Source: Echiichthys vipera
Taxonomy: Eukaryota > Chordata > Actinopteri > Perciformes > Trachinidae
Assembly: GCA_963691815.1 (NCBI GenBank)
Contig: OY829648.1
Coordinates: 29,766,383 to 29,830,382 of the forward strand
Direction of reading: 5' to 3'
DNA: 64,000 nt
The position numbers were made by a program, and so were the translations under genes. This document shows positions 1 to 9,960 of this stretch, in pieces. The first letter of the stretch is position 1; every line of letters begins with the position of its first letter. Below the pieces are notes generated by a model. It did not search any database, was not told the origin of the DNA, and saw only the letters and a program-made list of their open reading frames with translations.

Positions 1-465
1 AGGAGGTGCGACCGGCAGCAATGCCTAGCAGGTGATTCCATCTCCCTGTTATCTCTATGGTGCAAAATTTTCCTAGTTATCAAATTAATTCAACCAAATT
101 ACAATTTTTACAGAAGAAAGTTATATTTGCTATATTATGGTCAAAGATAAATGCTCCCACTGACCCTCATTTCCACGGCTAGTCTTTTGGAGCTTGCTGA
201 ATGTAATATATTTCACAAGGCCTGTATAATGTATTGTGTTGTAAATATGCTCAACGACAGACTGTGACCTCATTCCAAACTAGTCTCCTTGGCATACATA
301 TAATACAAGGAAAAAGTATCTTATAAAGGGTAAAAAACTAAAATGTAGTGTGGTCTTTAGTGTGGTCGGCAGAGGTCCACAGCTATGGAATGAGGTCGAT
401 AACACTATAAAAATGTCTTTGTCTGCTTTAAAAAGAGAGCCTTAGATGGCTGGGGACTTCTAAAC
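1..465 (+). pseudogene. Degenerate C-terminal end of a LINE ORF2 (host of the Penelope insertion)
   Basis: Bases 361-444 read in one frame as VVGRGPQLWNEVDNTIK followed by a short FK-containing tail and a stop. This is the G-P-x-L/I-W-N-x-(L/V) plus SFK/AFK signature found just before the stop codon of many vertebrate non-LTR retrotransposon ORF2 proteins. Upstream (about 130-360) only weakly protein-like, frameshifted sequence is left. The same element's 3' UTR appears to resume at 2153 after the Penelope-like insertion. Clade not determined; no RT motif is left. Confidence 0.45.
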
Positions 466-478
466 TAGTGAATTTGAA
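466..478. repeat. Left copy of probable target-site duplication of the Penelope-like element
   Basis: TAGTGAATTTGAA here matches TAGTGAATCTGAA at 2153-2165 with one mismatch in 13, directly abutting the two outer ends of the inverted element. Confidence 0.6.
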
Positions 479-569
479 GCCTGTGAATGTTCTCATTCGT
501 CCAGGTCATAGTTATCCTCAAAGCAATTTCAGTCAAAAACAACTGGACTGGTTGTTTGTCTAGGAAGAC

Positions 570-600
570 GTTTCACCTCTTATCCAAGAGGCTTCATCAG
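570..600 (-). ncRNA. Hammerhead-ribozyme-like core, left arm of PLE (candidate)
   Basis: On the minus strand: CTGATGA, then a stem (CCTCTT/AAGAGG, loop GGAT), then GAAAC. These are the two conserved hammerhead boxes around helix II. There is one extra A after CTGATGA. Helix III pairing with an upstream GCGTA is short, and I could not build a convincing helix I. PLEs are known to carry hammerhead motifs; activity here is unproven. Confidence 0.35.
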
Positions 601-767
601 TTCATGTACGCATCTGACCAGGCTGGGACTGGTCCAACTAACTGGTGTGGAGATCCAGGTATTTAACCTCTCACAAGACCGATGATGTCACTGAAACCCT
701 TTGTGCTCCAAAGCCCACGCCCGTCGTTAGAGTGACAGTCGTTGGTGGGCAGCTGGTTTCGACTTCG

Positions 768-1277
768 TTAGTGCTCTATTGAGTCTGAACGACAGTCGTT
801 GGGGTCACACGGGGCCATGTGTGAACAGTTGTCCTTTGAGGTTAGATTGTTGAATCTCCTGGGAAGGGATGAAAGGGCAGCATTGTAAATTGGAGATAAG
901 TGGTGTCTCAGGCCTCCTCCTCTGTTTAGCGATGGTTTTTCCACTTTTACATAGATGGCTTCTTTTACTCCTCTTTCAAACCATCTGTCCTCTCTGTCCA
1001 AGATTTGGACATTGCTGTCATCAAAGGAGTGGGCTTTCTCCTTGAGGTGTAAGTGGACAGCGGAGTCCAGGCCTGAGGAGTTAGCTCTCCTGTGTTGGGT
1101 CATGCGTTTATGCAGTGGTTGTTTTGTTTCTCAAATGTAAAGATCTTTGCATTCCTCGTTGCATTGGACAGCATAAACCAGGTTGCTTTTGTGGTGGTGT
1201 GGTGTTCTGTCCTTCGGATGTACTAGTCTCTGCCTTAGTGTGTTACCAGGTTTGAAATACACAGGGATGCAGTGTTT
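768..1277 (-). pseudogene. GIY-YIG endonuclease domain of PLE, left arm
   Basis: Minus-strand reading gives the end of the PLE endonuclease: QHRR, a conserved middle with SAVHLHLKEKAH, the motif REDRWFERGVKEA (the E is the expected catalytic acid) and a C-terminal RFNNL segment. The frame is open from about 1103 to the stop near 768. Upstream, 1104-1277 continues the homology but is interrupted in frame by a stop at the segment holding the YIG motif. The arm begins abruptly in the middle of the RT-endonuclease linker and so is about 150 bp shorter at its 5' end than the right arm. It keeps the reading frame through KEKAHSFDD where the right arm has a frameshift. Confidence 0.8.
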
Positions 1278-1301
1278 GAGGCGCCCTCACAACTTGTGGC
1301 T

Positions 1302-1979
1302 ACCCCAGCTGGACCTTTGTTAAAACGGCAGCTGCCTCCAGAAAGAAAACCAAATTGGTTGAGTTAGAAAAAGATAACAGGAGAAACAACATAGTCATCC
1401 CATATGTGGCTGGGGTATCTGAGAAACTCAGGAGGATCTTCAACAAACACTGCATCCCTGTGTATTTCAAACCTGGTAACACAATCAGACAGAGACTAGT
1501 ACATCCGAAGGACAGAACACCACACCACCACAAAAGCAACCTGGTTTATGCTGTCCAATGCAACGAGGAATGCAAAGATCTTTACATTGGAGAAACAAAA
1601 CAACCACTGCATAAACGCATGGCCCAACACAGGAGAGCTAACTCCTCAGGCCTGGACTCCGCTGTCCACTTACACCTCAAGGAGAAAGCCCACTCCTCCT
1701 GATAACAGCAATGTCCAAATCTTGGACAGAGAGGACAGATGGTTTGAAAGAGGAGTTAAAGAAGCCATCTATGTAAAAGTGGAAAAACCATCGCTAAACA
1801 GAGGAGGAGGCCTGAGACACCACTTATCTCCAATTTACAATGCTGCCCTTTCATCCCTTCCCAGGAGATTCAACAATCTAACCTCAAAGGACAACTGTTC
1901 ACACATGGCCCCGTGTGACCCCAACGACTGTCGTTCTAACGACGGGCGTGGGTATTTGGAGCACAAAGGGTTTCAGTGA
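1302..1979 (+). pseudogene. RT-endonuclease linker and GIY-YIG endonuclease of PLE, right arm
   Basis: Reading 1355-1702 gives the PLE linker (VIPYVAGVSEKLRRIF, then PVYFKPGNT and HPKDRTP) and the start of the GIY-YIG domain (LVYAVQC then LYIGET, with RMAQHRR). A one-base insertion near 1697 shifts the frame; the rest of the domain (EDRWFERGVKEA) continues in the frame of 1548-1979. The endonuclease in full-length PLEs cleaves the target for reverse transcription. Here the RT is missing and the frame is broken, so the copy is inactive. Confidence 0.85.
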
Positions 1980-2066
1980 CATCATCGGCCTTGTGAGAGG
2001 TTAAATACCTGGATCTCCACACCAGTTAGTTGGACCAGTCCCAGCCTGGTCAGATGCGTACATGAA

Positions 2067-2097
2067 CTGATGAAGCCTCTTGGATGAGAGGTGAAAC
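2067..2097 (+). ncRNA. Hammerhead-ribozyme-like core, right arm of PLE (candidate)
   Basis: CTGATGA at 2067-2073, stem CCTCTT/GAGAGG with loop GGAT, then GAAAC at 2093-2097. Compared with the left arm, one stem base is changed A to G, turning an A-U pair into G-U, so pairing is kept. Same reservations as for the left-arm copy. Confidence 0.35.
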
Positions 2098-2152
2098 GTC
2101 TTCCTAGACAAACAACCAGTCCAGTTGTTTTTGACTGAAATTGCTTTGAGGA

Positions 2153-2500
2153 TAGTGAATCTGAAATTCTTTTATTTTATTTTTTCTGTTATTCTCACTT
2201 GATATATTTATATTTATTGTAATTTATCTATTTAACCAATGCTTAGACTGATGGAATAAATGCTTGAGACCACTTACTTTGTAGGTTGTAAATATTATTG
2301 TAATACATGTTCTTCTTTATCCAAACAATGTGTTAGTATTTATAATGTGCTATTATCTGCTCATGTCTGGGCCCCTATACACAAGCTTCAAATAGCTTAC
2401 CAGGGTTACCTGGTTTGCATATCTTCATTATGTCCTATGATTGTACTTTTATTTTAACTGTTTGTGAATAAACTAAACTCAACTGAACTCAACCGAATAT
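2153..2500 (+). mobile_element. 3' UTR of the LINE split by the PLE
   Basis: The first 13 bases duplicate 466-478. AT-rich, non-coding, ending in AATAAACTAAACTCAACTG with pentamer-like CTCAA repeats near 2470-2495, as in many fish LINE tails. I read it as the continuation of the ORF2 remnant at 1-465. Inference from position and from the split by the PLE. Confidence 0.4.
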
Positions 2501-2649
2501 CAAGCAACACAATGCTCGAGGTGACTTCAAGATGTCAAATACTAAATTCAACTATATTCAAGATTTTGAGGTCTTGAGTTTATAACACAAACATATTTTT
2601 GTGTGTGCATTCTGGGTTGCAACTCGCAAGACAGTAGCTTGTCTCCTAC

Positions 2650-2848
2650 CTGTACACTCCAGGCGGTGTCTGTGGGATGATGAAGCTCTTCTCCAGGTCA
2701 CGGAGAACATCATTCAGCATGCGCACGTGGGAGGGGTCACGCTCTTTAGGGTCATTTGCCGGCCGCATTGTTTCTGACTGGAAGAAAGCTGCGTGGTCTC
2801 TGAGGGAGGAGGCTGAAGACAGCATGGGCTGAGTGACCACACTCTTGT
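2650..2848 (-). CDS. naaladl2: Internal exon of NAALADL2-like M28B/glutamate carboxypeptidase II family protein
   Basis: Minus-strand 199-nt exon: acceptor TTTTATGTGTCTAG before base 2848 with a pyrimidine tract, donor CAG|GTAGGAG after base 2650. It encodes 65 full codons, including FFQSETMRPANDPKERDPSH and MLNDVLRDLEKSFIIPQ, and ends PPGVY plus two bases of an Arg codon (phase 2). It starts with two bases that complete an Asp codon with the G left by the exon at 24415-24508, so the two splice in frame. The MRPANDPKER and ML-ND-x-L-xx-(M/L)EKSF pattern is what I remember of NAALADL2 and aligns with the C-terminal dimerisation-like region of glutamate carboxypeptidase II. NAALADL2 is a predicted type II membrane protein believed to lack peptidase activity. 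The next exon is not in the window. Confidence 0.8.
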
Positions 2849-4539
2849 CTAGACACATAAAAGGTACAGGGAGAAGATAAAGCAACAGAAACAATACATG
2901 AATAAAAAGAACAGAACTCTAAAGTATGTAAATGTCTGTTCCAGAAATAGTAGTGGAATTAACTATGCAAGCACTGGATAAAAGAACTGAACACATGTAG
3001 TCAACTTGCAAGGAAAGGACATCTTACAAAATCTCTGTGCCAGTCTCAAGAAAACATGTGCAACAGGCTTTTTATGCCTTAGAGAGTATTTAAGGACTGG
3101 CTGTATCCAGGCCCACCTCACAAAGATGCATAATATGGTGTGATGAGCAATAATGTTGAGCAATAAAAATGTAAAATCAGTATTTTTTTTCCTACCTAGA
3201 CAAGTTTAGAGGAAGACAGGATTCTTTGTAATCATTGATCAGTCTGTGTGTTTTTTATTCGTGAACACATGCAAACATTGTTTCTTCATGAGTCCGATTT
3301 TTTCCTTTTTTAATCTATAAACACAGTGTTAAGTATTTTATCAATTAATATGGTTTAATGCCTTATATAACCTTTTGGCTTTAGGGTATAAAGCAACTGA
3401 ATATACTCCAAGAAATTACATCACACTAAGCAAAAACACCAATGTTGATGTGCACTAGCAGACCGTTTCTATTGCATAGTTCAATATGAGGTGAAAGTGC
3501 AAAGAATCATAATTAGATATCATTATCCAGATCACATATCCAGACACAGATTGTATGCTAAAACCAAGTGTAAATGGGATCAATGACACATATTTGTGTA
3601 AAAGAAAAGTAACCCAATTTGTCAAAGAGAGTCTGCTGCCATTAGACCACTTTCCTTTCCTATGGAGCATAATTTAATCTTACTTTGCAGTGAAAAAATA
3701 ACAGAACTTGATGGAATGGAATAGCCAAGGGCACATGAGAAGTATTTAAGCCCTGTGATAGGCTTGTGCCTTGTCCAGAATATACCCTGCCTATCGCCCA
3801 CTGTAACCCTGCCAGGATAAGATAATAATTGGACACGGGAAGTATCATGAAATACATCATGAAATCATTAAATCTGACAGACTTCACTGCCATACACTTT
3901 TAATTAGCCTCAACATGCTCTTCTCACACGCTGAGAATTCAGGCAGAAGACACGGCACATGCTGAGATGCTGCTGGTCATTTGTTTGGCATCTCGGTATC
4001 AGCTCAGTGTGTTAATTGTCCTTTTTTACAGGATTACTTTGGAGTATCTCAACATAATAGTAATTATATATCAGCCTCCCTCCATCCCTGACCTGTCCAT
4101 CATGGACCACATCTTCAAAATATCATTGAATGCATGCACACTACAAGTACCTACACTAATTAGCCCTTCAACACGAAGCTGGCTTGTTTTACAGCACATT
4201 TGGCACTGCAAATCAACTACCTTGCATTTACAGTTAATTGGCCTGTACTCTTGGCTCTGTTACATGAATTCTGGCTGGATCCAATGGGCCAGTGTTGGAG
4301 AAGCTGAAAGGCTTGTGTTCAAGTGTTAAGATCTTAATGGTTTACATTCAGTTAGTCAGAAATGGACGCTTTTACAGTACATGAACACAAAAATGTCACT
4401 GTTTGCAGTATTGCAGGTCAAGAAATAATCTTTAGGTACTGTCACACATAGGTGGTGCTGTGAAGTCTATAGACTAAATGATTATTTATCAATTGAAGGA
4501 CGGTAAATTAAATATATATAGGCTCATTCAAATGAACAG
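2849..4539. other. Intronic sequence, no feature recognised
   Basis: AT-rich DNA with short spurious frames only. Nothing with splice-bounded or family-like coding potential was seen on either strand. Confidence 0.6.
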
Positions 4540-4785
4540 TGTTGTCCCTTTGCTACTACTGTTACTGACAGCATCTGGTGTCATACTGTATATAGTGTAT
4601 ATAATGGAACCAATGTTGCCAGAGTAACATTGTAACTGTAACACTGGAACGCACATCAGTTAATGTATTGTTGCCTTGGTTAGGAACGTTTATTAGGACG
4701 TTTTTCTTATGCCGGTTTGTTTAGATGTTTGTGCCGTCATTAAAGTAAATATAAACGGATCAAGCCGACCCTTGATCATTTTACA
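4540..4785 (+). repeat. Probable 5' LTR
   Basis: A 246-bp stretch beginning TGTTGTCCC and ending TTTTACA, immediately before a TGGTGTCA primer-binding-like sequence. It carries an ATTAAAG polyadenylation-like signal at about 4739 and ATATAAACG near 4749. With no second LTR to compare, the left border is a guess based on the TG...CA rule. Confidence 0.5.
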
Positions 4786-4796
4786 TGGTGTCACTG
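4786..4796 (+). other. Primer-binding-site-like start (TGGTGTCA)
   Basis: TGGTGTCACTG directly follows the probable LTR end. TGGTGTCA is the complement of a tRNA 3' end (…TGACACCA) used as primer by many fish gypsy-type elements; the rest of the tRNA match has decayed. Confidence 0.45.
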
Positions 4797-4846
4797 TAGT
4801 TTAACGAACAACCAAGAGATAAATTCAGACAGCAAGAGCAAAAGAA

Positions 4847-5443
4847 ATGGCTAAGTCTAACCCTCTGCAAAACTTTACATTTGACAAGCCGAAGGAGTGG
4901 CCCGAGTGTAAGCAACGAGCGATACAGAATCGCAACAAAACTTCACAAAGACGAGGGACAAGTACAAGTGAGTGGCCTGATTTATGCCATGGGCAACGAG
5001 GCAGAAATCATTTTCTAGCCATTCATGTTTGCTCAAGAGGAGGACCGCAATGACTTTGTCATCCTTATGGAGAAGTACCCGTTAAGGGTACTTTTTTCCG
5101 AGGATGAATATTATCCACAAACGGGCATGTTTTTTACCAACGGGTCCAACGGCCGGGTGAGAAGGCAGAATGTTTCATCAGAGCCCTCTATGATCTCTCA
5201 CAGCACTGTGAGTTTGCAGCATCTCGAGAGGAAAATATCCATGACATCGTTGTCGGGATTATGGATAAAGAGCTCTCCCGCAGCCTGCAGCTGATGGAAC
5301 ACCTGACGCTGACGCACGCAATACAGATCGTCAGACAGTCAGAGGAGGTTGAGGCACAAGTGAGTCTGCAAGGAAACACTGCGGGATCAGTACAGGAGGT
5401 TCAGTTAAAACATGAAAGCATGAACTGGAAACCCCAACACTGA
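4847..5443 (+). pseudogene. gag remnant of the LTR element
   Basis: Starts at ATG 4847 (MAKSNPLQNFTFDKPKEWPE), then shifts frame several times. The later part reads IHDIVVGIMDKELSRSLQLM and THAIQIVRQSEEVEAQV, typical of the capsid-like C-terminal half of gypsy/Barthez-type Gag (D.L..KLQ...LTL..A....RQ.E). The zinc knuckle that should follow (CX2CX4HX4C) is not present; the sequence goes almost straight to the protease, so that part is probably deleted. Confidence 0.7.
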
Positions 5444-5488
5444 CAACAAGGCAACACTTGTCCAAAGTATGTTGCAGGAGGTTAGTTA

Positions 5489-5887
5489 ATGAGGTCACAG
5501 AGATTGAGAGAGCAGAGCAGACCTTATTTTCTGGGTTCAGTGTGTGATGCTAATGAGAAAAGTGAACAGTGGACTGTGCAACTAGAAGTTAATTCCTCTT
5601 CAGTAGAATTTAAGATTGACACAGGAGCTCATGTCAATGTCATAAATGAGGACACATTTCAGACACTCACCCCTGAGAGAACACTGGACCCACCTGACAT
5701 TCCTCTGGACAGCCTCGGAGGTGAGCTGCTGTGTCTGGGTCGCTTTAATGCAACAGCCAGTCACAAAGGAAAAGATTGTTCATTCACAGCCCACGTAGTG
5801 CGTGGGCTTAGAGTCAGCAATCTCCTCAGCTGGGCCCTGTCTGTAAGGATAAACCTGGTGAGGCGAGTAGATGAGCCAGCCATCTAA
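5489..5887 (+). pseudogene. Aspartic protease domain of the LTR element
   Basis: A 132-codon frame with FKIDTGAHVNVI, the DTG/A active-site motif of retroelement aspartic proteases, which processes the Gag-Pol polyprotein in intact elements. The second half shows the hydrophobic LLS-containing strand expected near the C-terminus. Ends at a stop before the RT frame, so Pol is not continuous. Confidence 0.75.
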
Positions 5888-5939
5888 CCCACAGTGAGCA
5901 TGGTACTCAGAAAACTTAACCAGCTAACATCCAGTTAAG

Positions 5940-7317
5940 AGATGATGCTGTACCATATGCTGTGCACACTGCACGCTGTGTGCCCTTTCCCATGTTACAG
6001 AAGGTGGAAGTTGAAATACAGAGGATGGAGAAGGATTGTGTCATCGAGCGGGTGACACAACCTACTGAATGGTGCGCTCCCATGGTACCAGTCCTGAAGA
6101 AGAACACAGGCACAGCCCGAATCTGCTTTGACCTGACAAAACTTAATAAGTCAATCAAAAGAGAATGCTATCTCCTACCCACCTTAGACAAAAAAACAGC
6201 CAAGCTGAACAGTGCCACTGTGTTTTCTTCCCTTGATGATGCCAGTGGATTCTGGCAGATCCCTCTACATCCAGACAATTGCAAGCTGACAACGTTCATA
6301 ATACCATTTGGCAGATACTGTATCAAAAGATTACCTTTTGGCACCAGATGTCTTCCAGTGGAAGATGCTGGAGATCCTAGACTGGAAGGCGTGGCTGTCC
6401 TCATGGATGACCTCCATGGAGCAACATGATCCCTGACTGGAGAAGGTGCTGCAGCTTGTTGTGTTGGCAGGGTTGAAACTCAACAAGGCGAAATGCTCCC
6501 TTAGGCAGAGCCAGCTACGCTTCCTGGGTCATCTAACCGACCAGTTAGGGGTCACACTGGACCCTGACAAAGTGGAGGCCATACACCAGCTACCACCACC
6601 TGCAAATGTGCAGGAGCTAAAAAGAGTCCTCAGCATAGTGAATTACCTGGGGAGGTTCATCCCAGTCCTTACAGCGGTGGGACCGCCGTTGTATGAGCTG
6701 CTAAAGAGCAAGAACATCTGGACCTGGGGACACTCACAGCAGTCAGTTTTTGAGGACATTAATAGAATGCTGACCAAAGCACCTGTTCTCTCCTTTTATG
6801 ACGTCACAAGGCCTACAGCTGTATCTGCAGACGCCAGTAGTTACGGACTAGGAGCTGTGCTGCTTCAGCTCCACCGAGAAGAGTTGAAGCCAGTAGCCTA
6901 CTGCTCCAGACGTCTCTCAGAAGCTGAAACACGCTATTCCCAGATAGAGGAGGAAAGGAGTGCCTGGCTGGCGTGTAGGCTTGTGAAAAGTTTGATAAGT
7001 ATTTGTGTGGCCTAGATGAATTCAGGCTTGAGACTGACCATAAGCCATTGGTGCCGCTCATCAACAGCCAGAGCCTCGATTATGTTCCCTTGAGATGTCA
7101 GCGTCTCCTAATGCGGCTTATGAGGTACAAACCAGCTGCTGTATTTATGTCAGGGAAAACTCTCCTCATCGCTGATGTCTTGTCCCGAAGCCCAAATCTC
7201 AAACTAAAGAAGAGACTGATTATGTGTTATGTAGTTCCGATGGTACATGGCATCCCAGCATCTCCAAGCAGGATGGAAAGCATCAAAATGGCCACTGCAG
7301 CTGACAGCGAGCTGTAG
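5940..7317 (+). pseudogene. Reverse transcriptase and RNase H of the LTR element
   Basis: RT fingers/palm: ICFDLTKLNKSIKRE, SSLDDASGFWQIPLHP and a (V)LMDD box at about 6400-6414, matching gypsy RT. A deletion lies between the PFG block and the MDD box, so the usual FG-(x)-SAPE-FQ segment is degraded. The frame is then lost at 6430 and continues at 6446-7015 with the connection region (LGRFIPVLT) and RNase H (SADASSYGLGAVLLQL). The last RNase H part (LETDHKPLVPLI, ADVLSRSP) sits in a third frame, 7003-7317. Known role: minus- and plus-strand DNA synthesis from the element RNA; inactive here. Confidence 0.85.
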
Positions 7318-7490
7318 TCTGTCATCAAATTCGTAAGAAGTGGATGGCCAGAATACAGTGGAAATGTACCACCAAACATCAGAGCATACATGAAGGTAAA
7401 AAATGAGCTATCAGAGGCTGATGGTTTGCTCATATGTGGAAGCAGGGCCATCATTCCACTGTCACAGAGAGACGATTTATGTATGTAACA
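7318..7490 (+). pseudogene. Pre-integrase linker, end of the truncated LTR element
   Basis: After the stop at 7315-7317 the sequence still translates to gypsy-like linker (NELSEADGLLICGSR then IIPLSQRDD). This is the segment just before the HHCC integrase zinc finger. Homology ends abruptly near 7490. Confidence 0.6.
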
Positions 7491-9150
7491 GCCTGATAAT
7501 GCCCATTGAATGGAGGAATAACATCACAGGTGGTTTTGCAGATTTGTCAATATTAAAGGTTGAATATGTAGAATCTTTATTCAAATCTATATTTAAAAAA
7601 TAACAAAACACATGGGGCGTTTTGAGGGGTACAGAATGAAAGTATTGCTTTTACATAAAAAGGTGGCAGACAAACGTCACATTTATTAGGAGAAACATAG
7701 AAATAAAAGAGAAGAGAAAATGAAGAGAAAGAACTAGCAACTACCAATAAGTGTAAATGGTTATGCTTATAAATGTGTCAGGGATTTATTCATAAAGGGC
7801 TTTCTTCCTATAGTTTGTTTGACTTTGAGGACTTGACTGAGGTCACATCAGTAGAACGTGCAAACAGGTTTAGGATTAGTTTGTATTTCAATCAAAAAAG
7901 GACTATGAACAAATAACATGTAACATGCTGGTCTTAGTCAACAGATCTGCGTCACAGCAGGTTGGGAACAGAGTGTGACTCATCTGAAAGGAGAAGAGAA
8001 GACAGTGGGGACAAAAATAGACAAAGATCTCGTCTCTCCTACAAATTTAAATGGCTCTGGCTCTTCTTAGCCAGCTGGGACTCATGAAATATTGTTTGAT
8101 TGTTGTAATCCATCACATCTCTTGACATAGGGGGGTGTGTGTGAGTGTATTTGTATTTGGGTATACAGTTGAGACTTGGCCCTTTGTGATAACAGTGGCA
8201 GATAGAAGAGAGAGGAAGACAAGAGCTTCAGGGCTATGCTTTATTACATGGGATATATTTTTTATTTTTTAGTTCACCAACATTTATGAATGTTGTCATC
8301 TTGGAGGTTTAATTGATTCTCATTCTGCTATACTGATACATTTTCACAATGTAACGGTTATATAATAAAGACACCACTAATTGGTTTGGTTTGGTTCTCT
8401 ATAAGCCTTGCTGTCACTGTCTGCCACTGGGTACGAACTCCTGGCAAAATGAAAACTCACTTTAAAGAATCCTGGCTCAAATTTAAAAAAGCCAAGATAT
8501 GTTGAAAACAAAAACTCCTTATTCTATTAAGCACATTTAGAATGCCATAAACTGCAATTTACTTCTGTGACTAGTTCAAACAATAGAAAATGCAATATAA
8601 TGGTCTCTTATAACCTTATTTGTCTTCACTTAAACTTTATGGTATTATGTTAATGTATGTATGTCTGTTGCTTTTCTTTTCTCATTACATTTACAGCAGC
8701 ATACAGCAGAAGAAAGTGAAACATTTGAACATACTGTCCCACTCCTCTGTTTTGGGAATGAGACCAGGGCCAGATGTTTAAAACGGGGGATTTATGACTT
8801 ATGTCTGTGTTCACAAACATACTGTAGAAATAAACATATTATTGTTTGTCACATTTATGTAAATCTGTAGAAAGCTGTAAAAAGCTTGGTTCTGTTTTAT
8901 AAACAGAGTCACTGTGACTCACATGCCTAATTCCTGCTCCCACAGCTAAGCAGAGGTTATAGTCCACATTTACTATAACGATATACTAAAACTTCCACAT
9001 TGGCAGTCCACAGATTTGTACAAGTCTTGGGGATGAACACACAGTTCTAAACAGACCTTACTAAGGTCTGCATGGCCTGGTATTCCACCCTTTGGCATTT
9101 TCCCGATCTATCCAGATGGTGGCGCAAGGTTCTGTGGTCTTTGTATTCCT
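7491..9150. other. Intronic sequence, no gene seen
   Basis: AT-rich, no convincing coding or RNA feature. The stretch 8388-8445 resembles 25110-25185 (shared GTACGAACTCC and TATAAGCC blocks), hinting at an unnamed dispersed repeat. Confidence 0.5.
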
Positions 9151-9199
9151 TTAAGGACAGCGGATTTTGAACCTTTTGAACTTCATAAAGTTCTGCCCA

Positions 9200-9960
9200 T
9201 TTTCTTCTTTTCCTTCTTCTTCGACTACTTGGCCCAAAAGCAAGAGGGGCACATCGGTGCATTTGCCACCTACTGGGGGACGGTGGGGGGCTATCATGAT
9301 TAACAAACTAAGCAATGGTGGATTCAGTGTTTTAGACTTTCATACTCTTCATTCCACTTTTAAAATTGAGTGGTTAAAAAGATATTTAACTAATCCAACC
9401 TGATTATGAAATTTCATTTCAACATATATTTTTATCAGAGAATAACATTCCTGTGCTTCCTTCTTTGTCTTTGATGCAGTTCCTTTAGGTATTAAAATTC
9501 TACTTTTATCTGCAATCAGAGATACAATCCAGAAAACCTCTCTACCAGAGCTTTCTACGGAAACTCACATCCTTTTTTTGAGTATAAAACTAATGATAGA
9601 TGTATAAGGCAATTAATACAAAGATGCACAATTAGTAAACCTGCTTCTATATCTTTTTGGGTTAATTGGTATTTTGATATAGAATAGGAAAAAACATGGT
9701 AATTACCCAGGGAATTTTTTCTCAAATAAAGTGCAAGAGGTGTCATCGAAATGATTGCACATATTTTGCATAGGCCATGACGTTTTTGTGGATTATTGGC
9801 ATTCCAGTCAAATAACAGTTTCCTCATACATGGTTATGTTGATCAGGTCGGCCTTTGTTTAACAATGTTCTTTGTTGTTCATCCATGATTTCAAATAAGA
9901 ATTCTCCAATAGCTTTTTTGTGCAAACCATTGGCCCATAGGCTATTACAAAAGTATTTAC
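9200..9960 (+). pseudogene. L1-like LINE ORF2 C-terminal remnant
   Basis: Broken plus-strand translation recalls the part of fish L1/Tx1-type ORF2 after the RT: NGGFSVLDFHTLHSTFKIEW at about 9317-9376 (family pattern NGG-x-N-(V/M)-(L/I)-D-x-x-x-(L/I)-N-x-(T)-FK-I-x-W-(L)), then after frameshifts PLGIKILLLSAIRDT, RCTISKPASISFWVNWYFDI and VQEVSFKLLHIFYP-like readings. Many stops; no RT palm motif remains. Left and right borders are uncertain. Confidence 0.6.

Larger units (their letters stand above)
479..2152. mobile_element. Penelope-like retroelement (PLE): two head-to-head inverted partial copies
   Basis: Two arms are near-perfect reverse complements: the left arm (minus-sense) about 479-1277 and the right arm (plus-sense) about 1302-2152. 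Both carry the end of a Penelope ORF: the linker after the RT (right arm only in full) and a GIY-YIG endonuclease. No RT block is present, so the unit cannot be autonomous. The 3' tails point outward. The left arm runs about 30 bp further at its tail than the right arm. A 13-bp direct repeat with one mismatch flanks the whole unit, so it probably inserted as one piece. Partial inverted copies are known for PLEs. Assignment to Neptune- or Poseidon-type within PLE is not possible by eye. Confidence 0.85.
4540..7490 (+). mobile_element. 3'-truncated Ty3/gypsy-type LTR retrotransposon
   Basis: Order: probable 5' LTR (4540-4785), a TGGTGTCA primer-binding-like start, gag remnant, aspartic protease, reverse transcriptase, RNase H, then the short segment that precedes integrase in this family. 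Sequence homology stops near 7490. The integrase zinc finger and catalytic core, and the 3' LTR, are missing: I do not find the 5' LTR start (TGTTGTCCCTTTGCT) again downstream. All frames carry stops or frameshifts, so it is a dead fragment. Confidence 0.85.
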
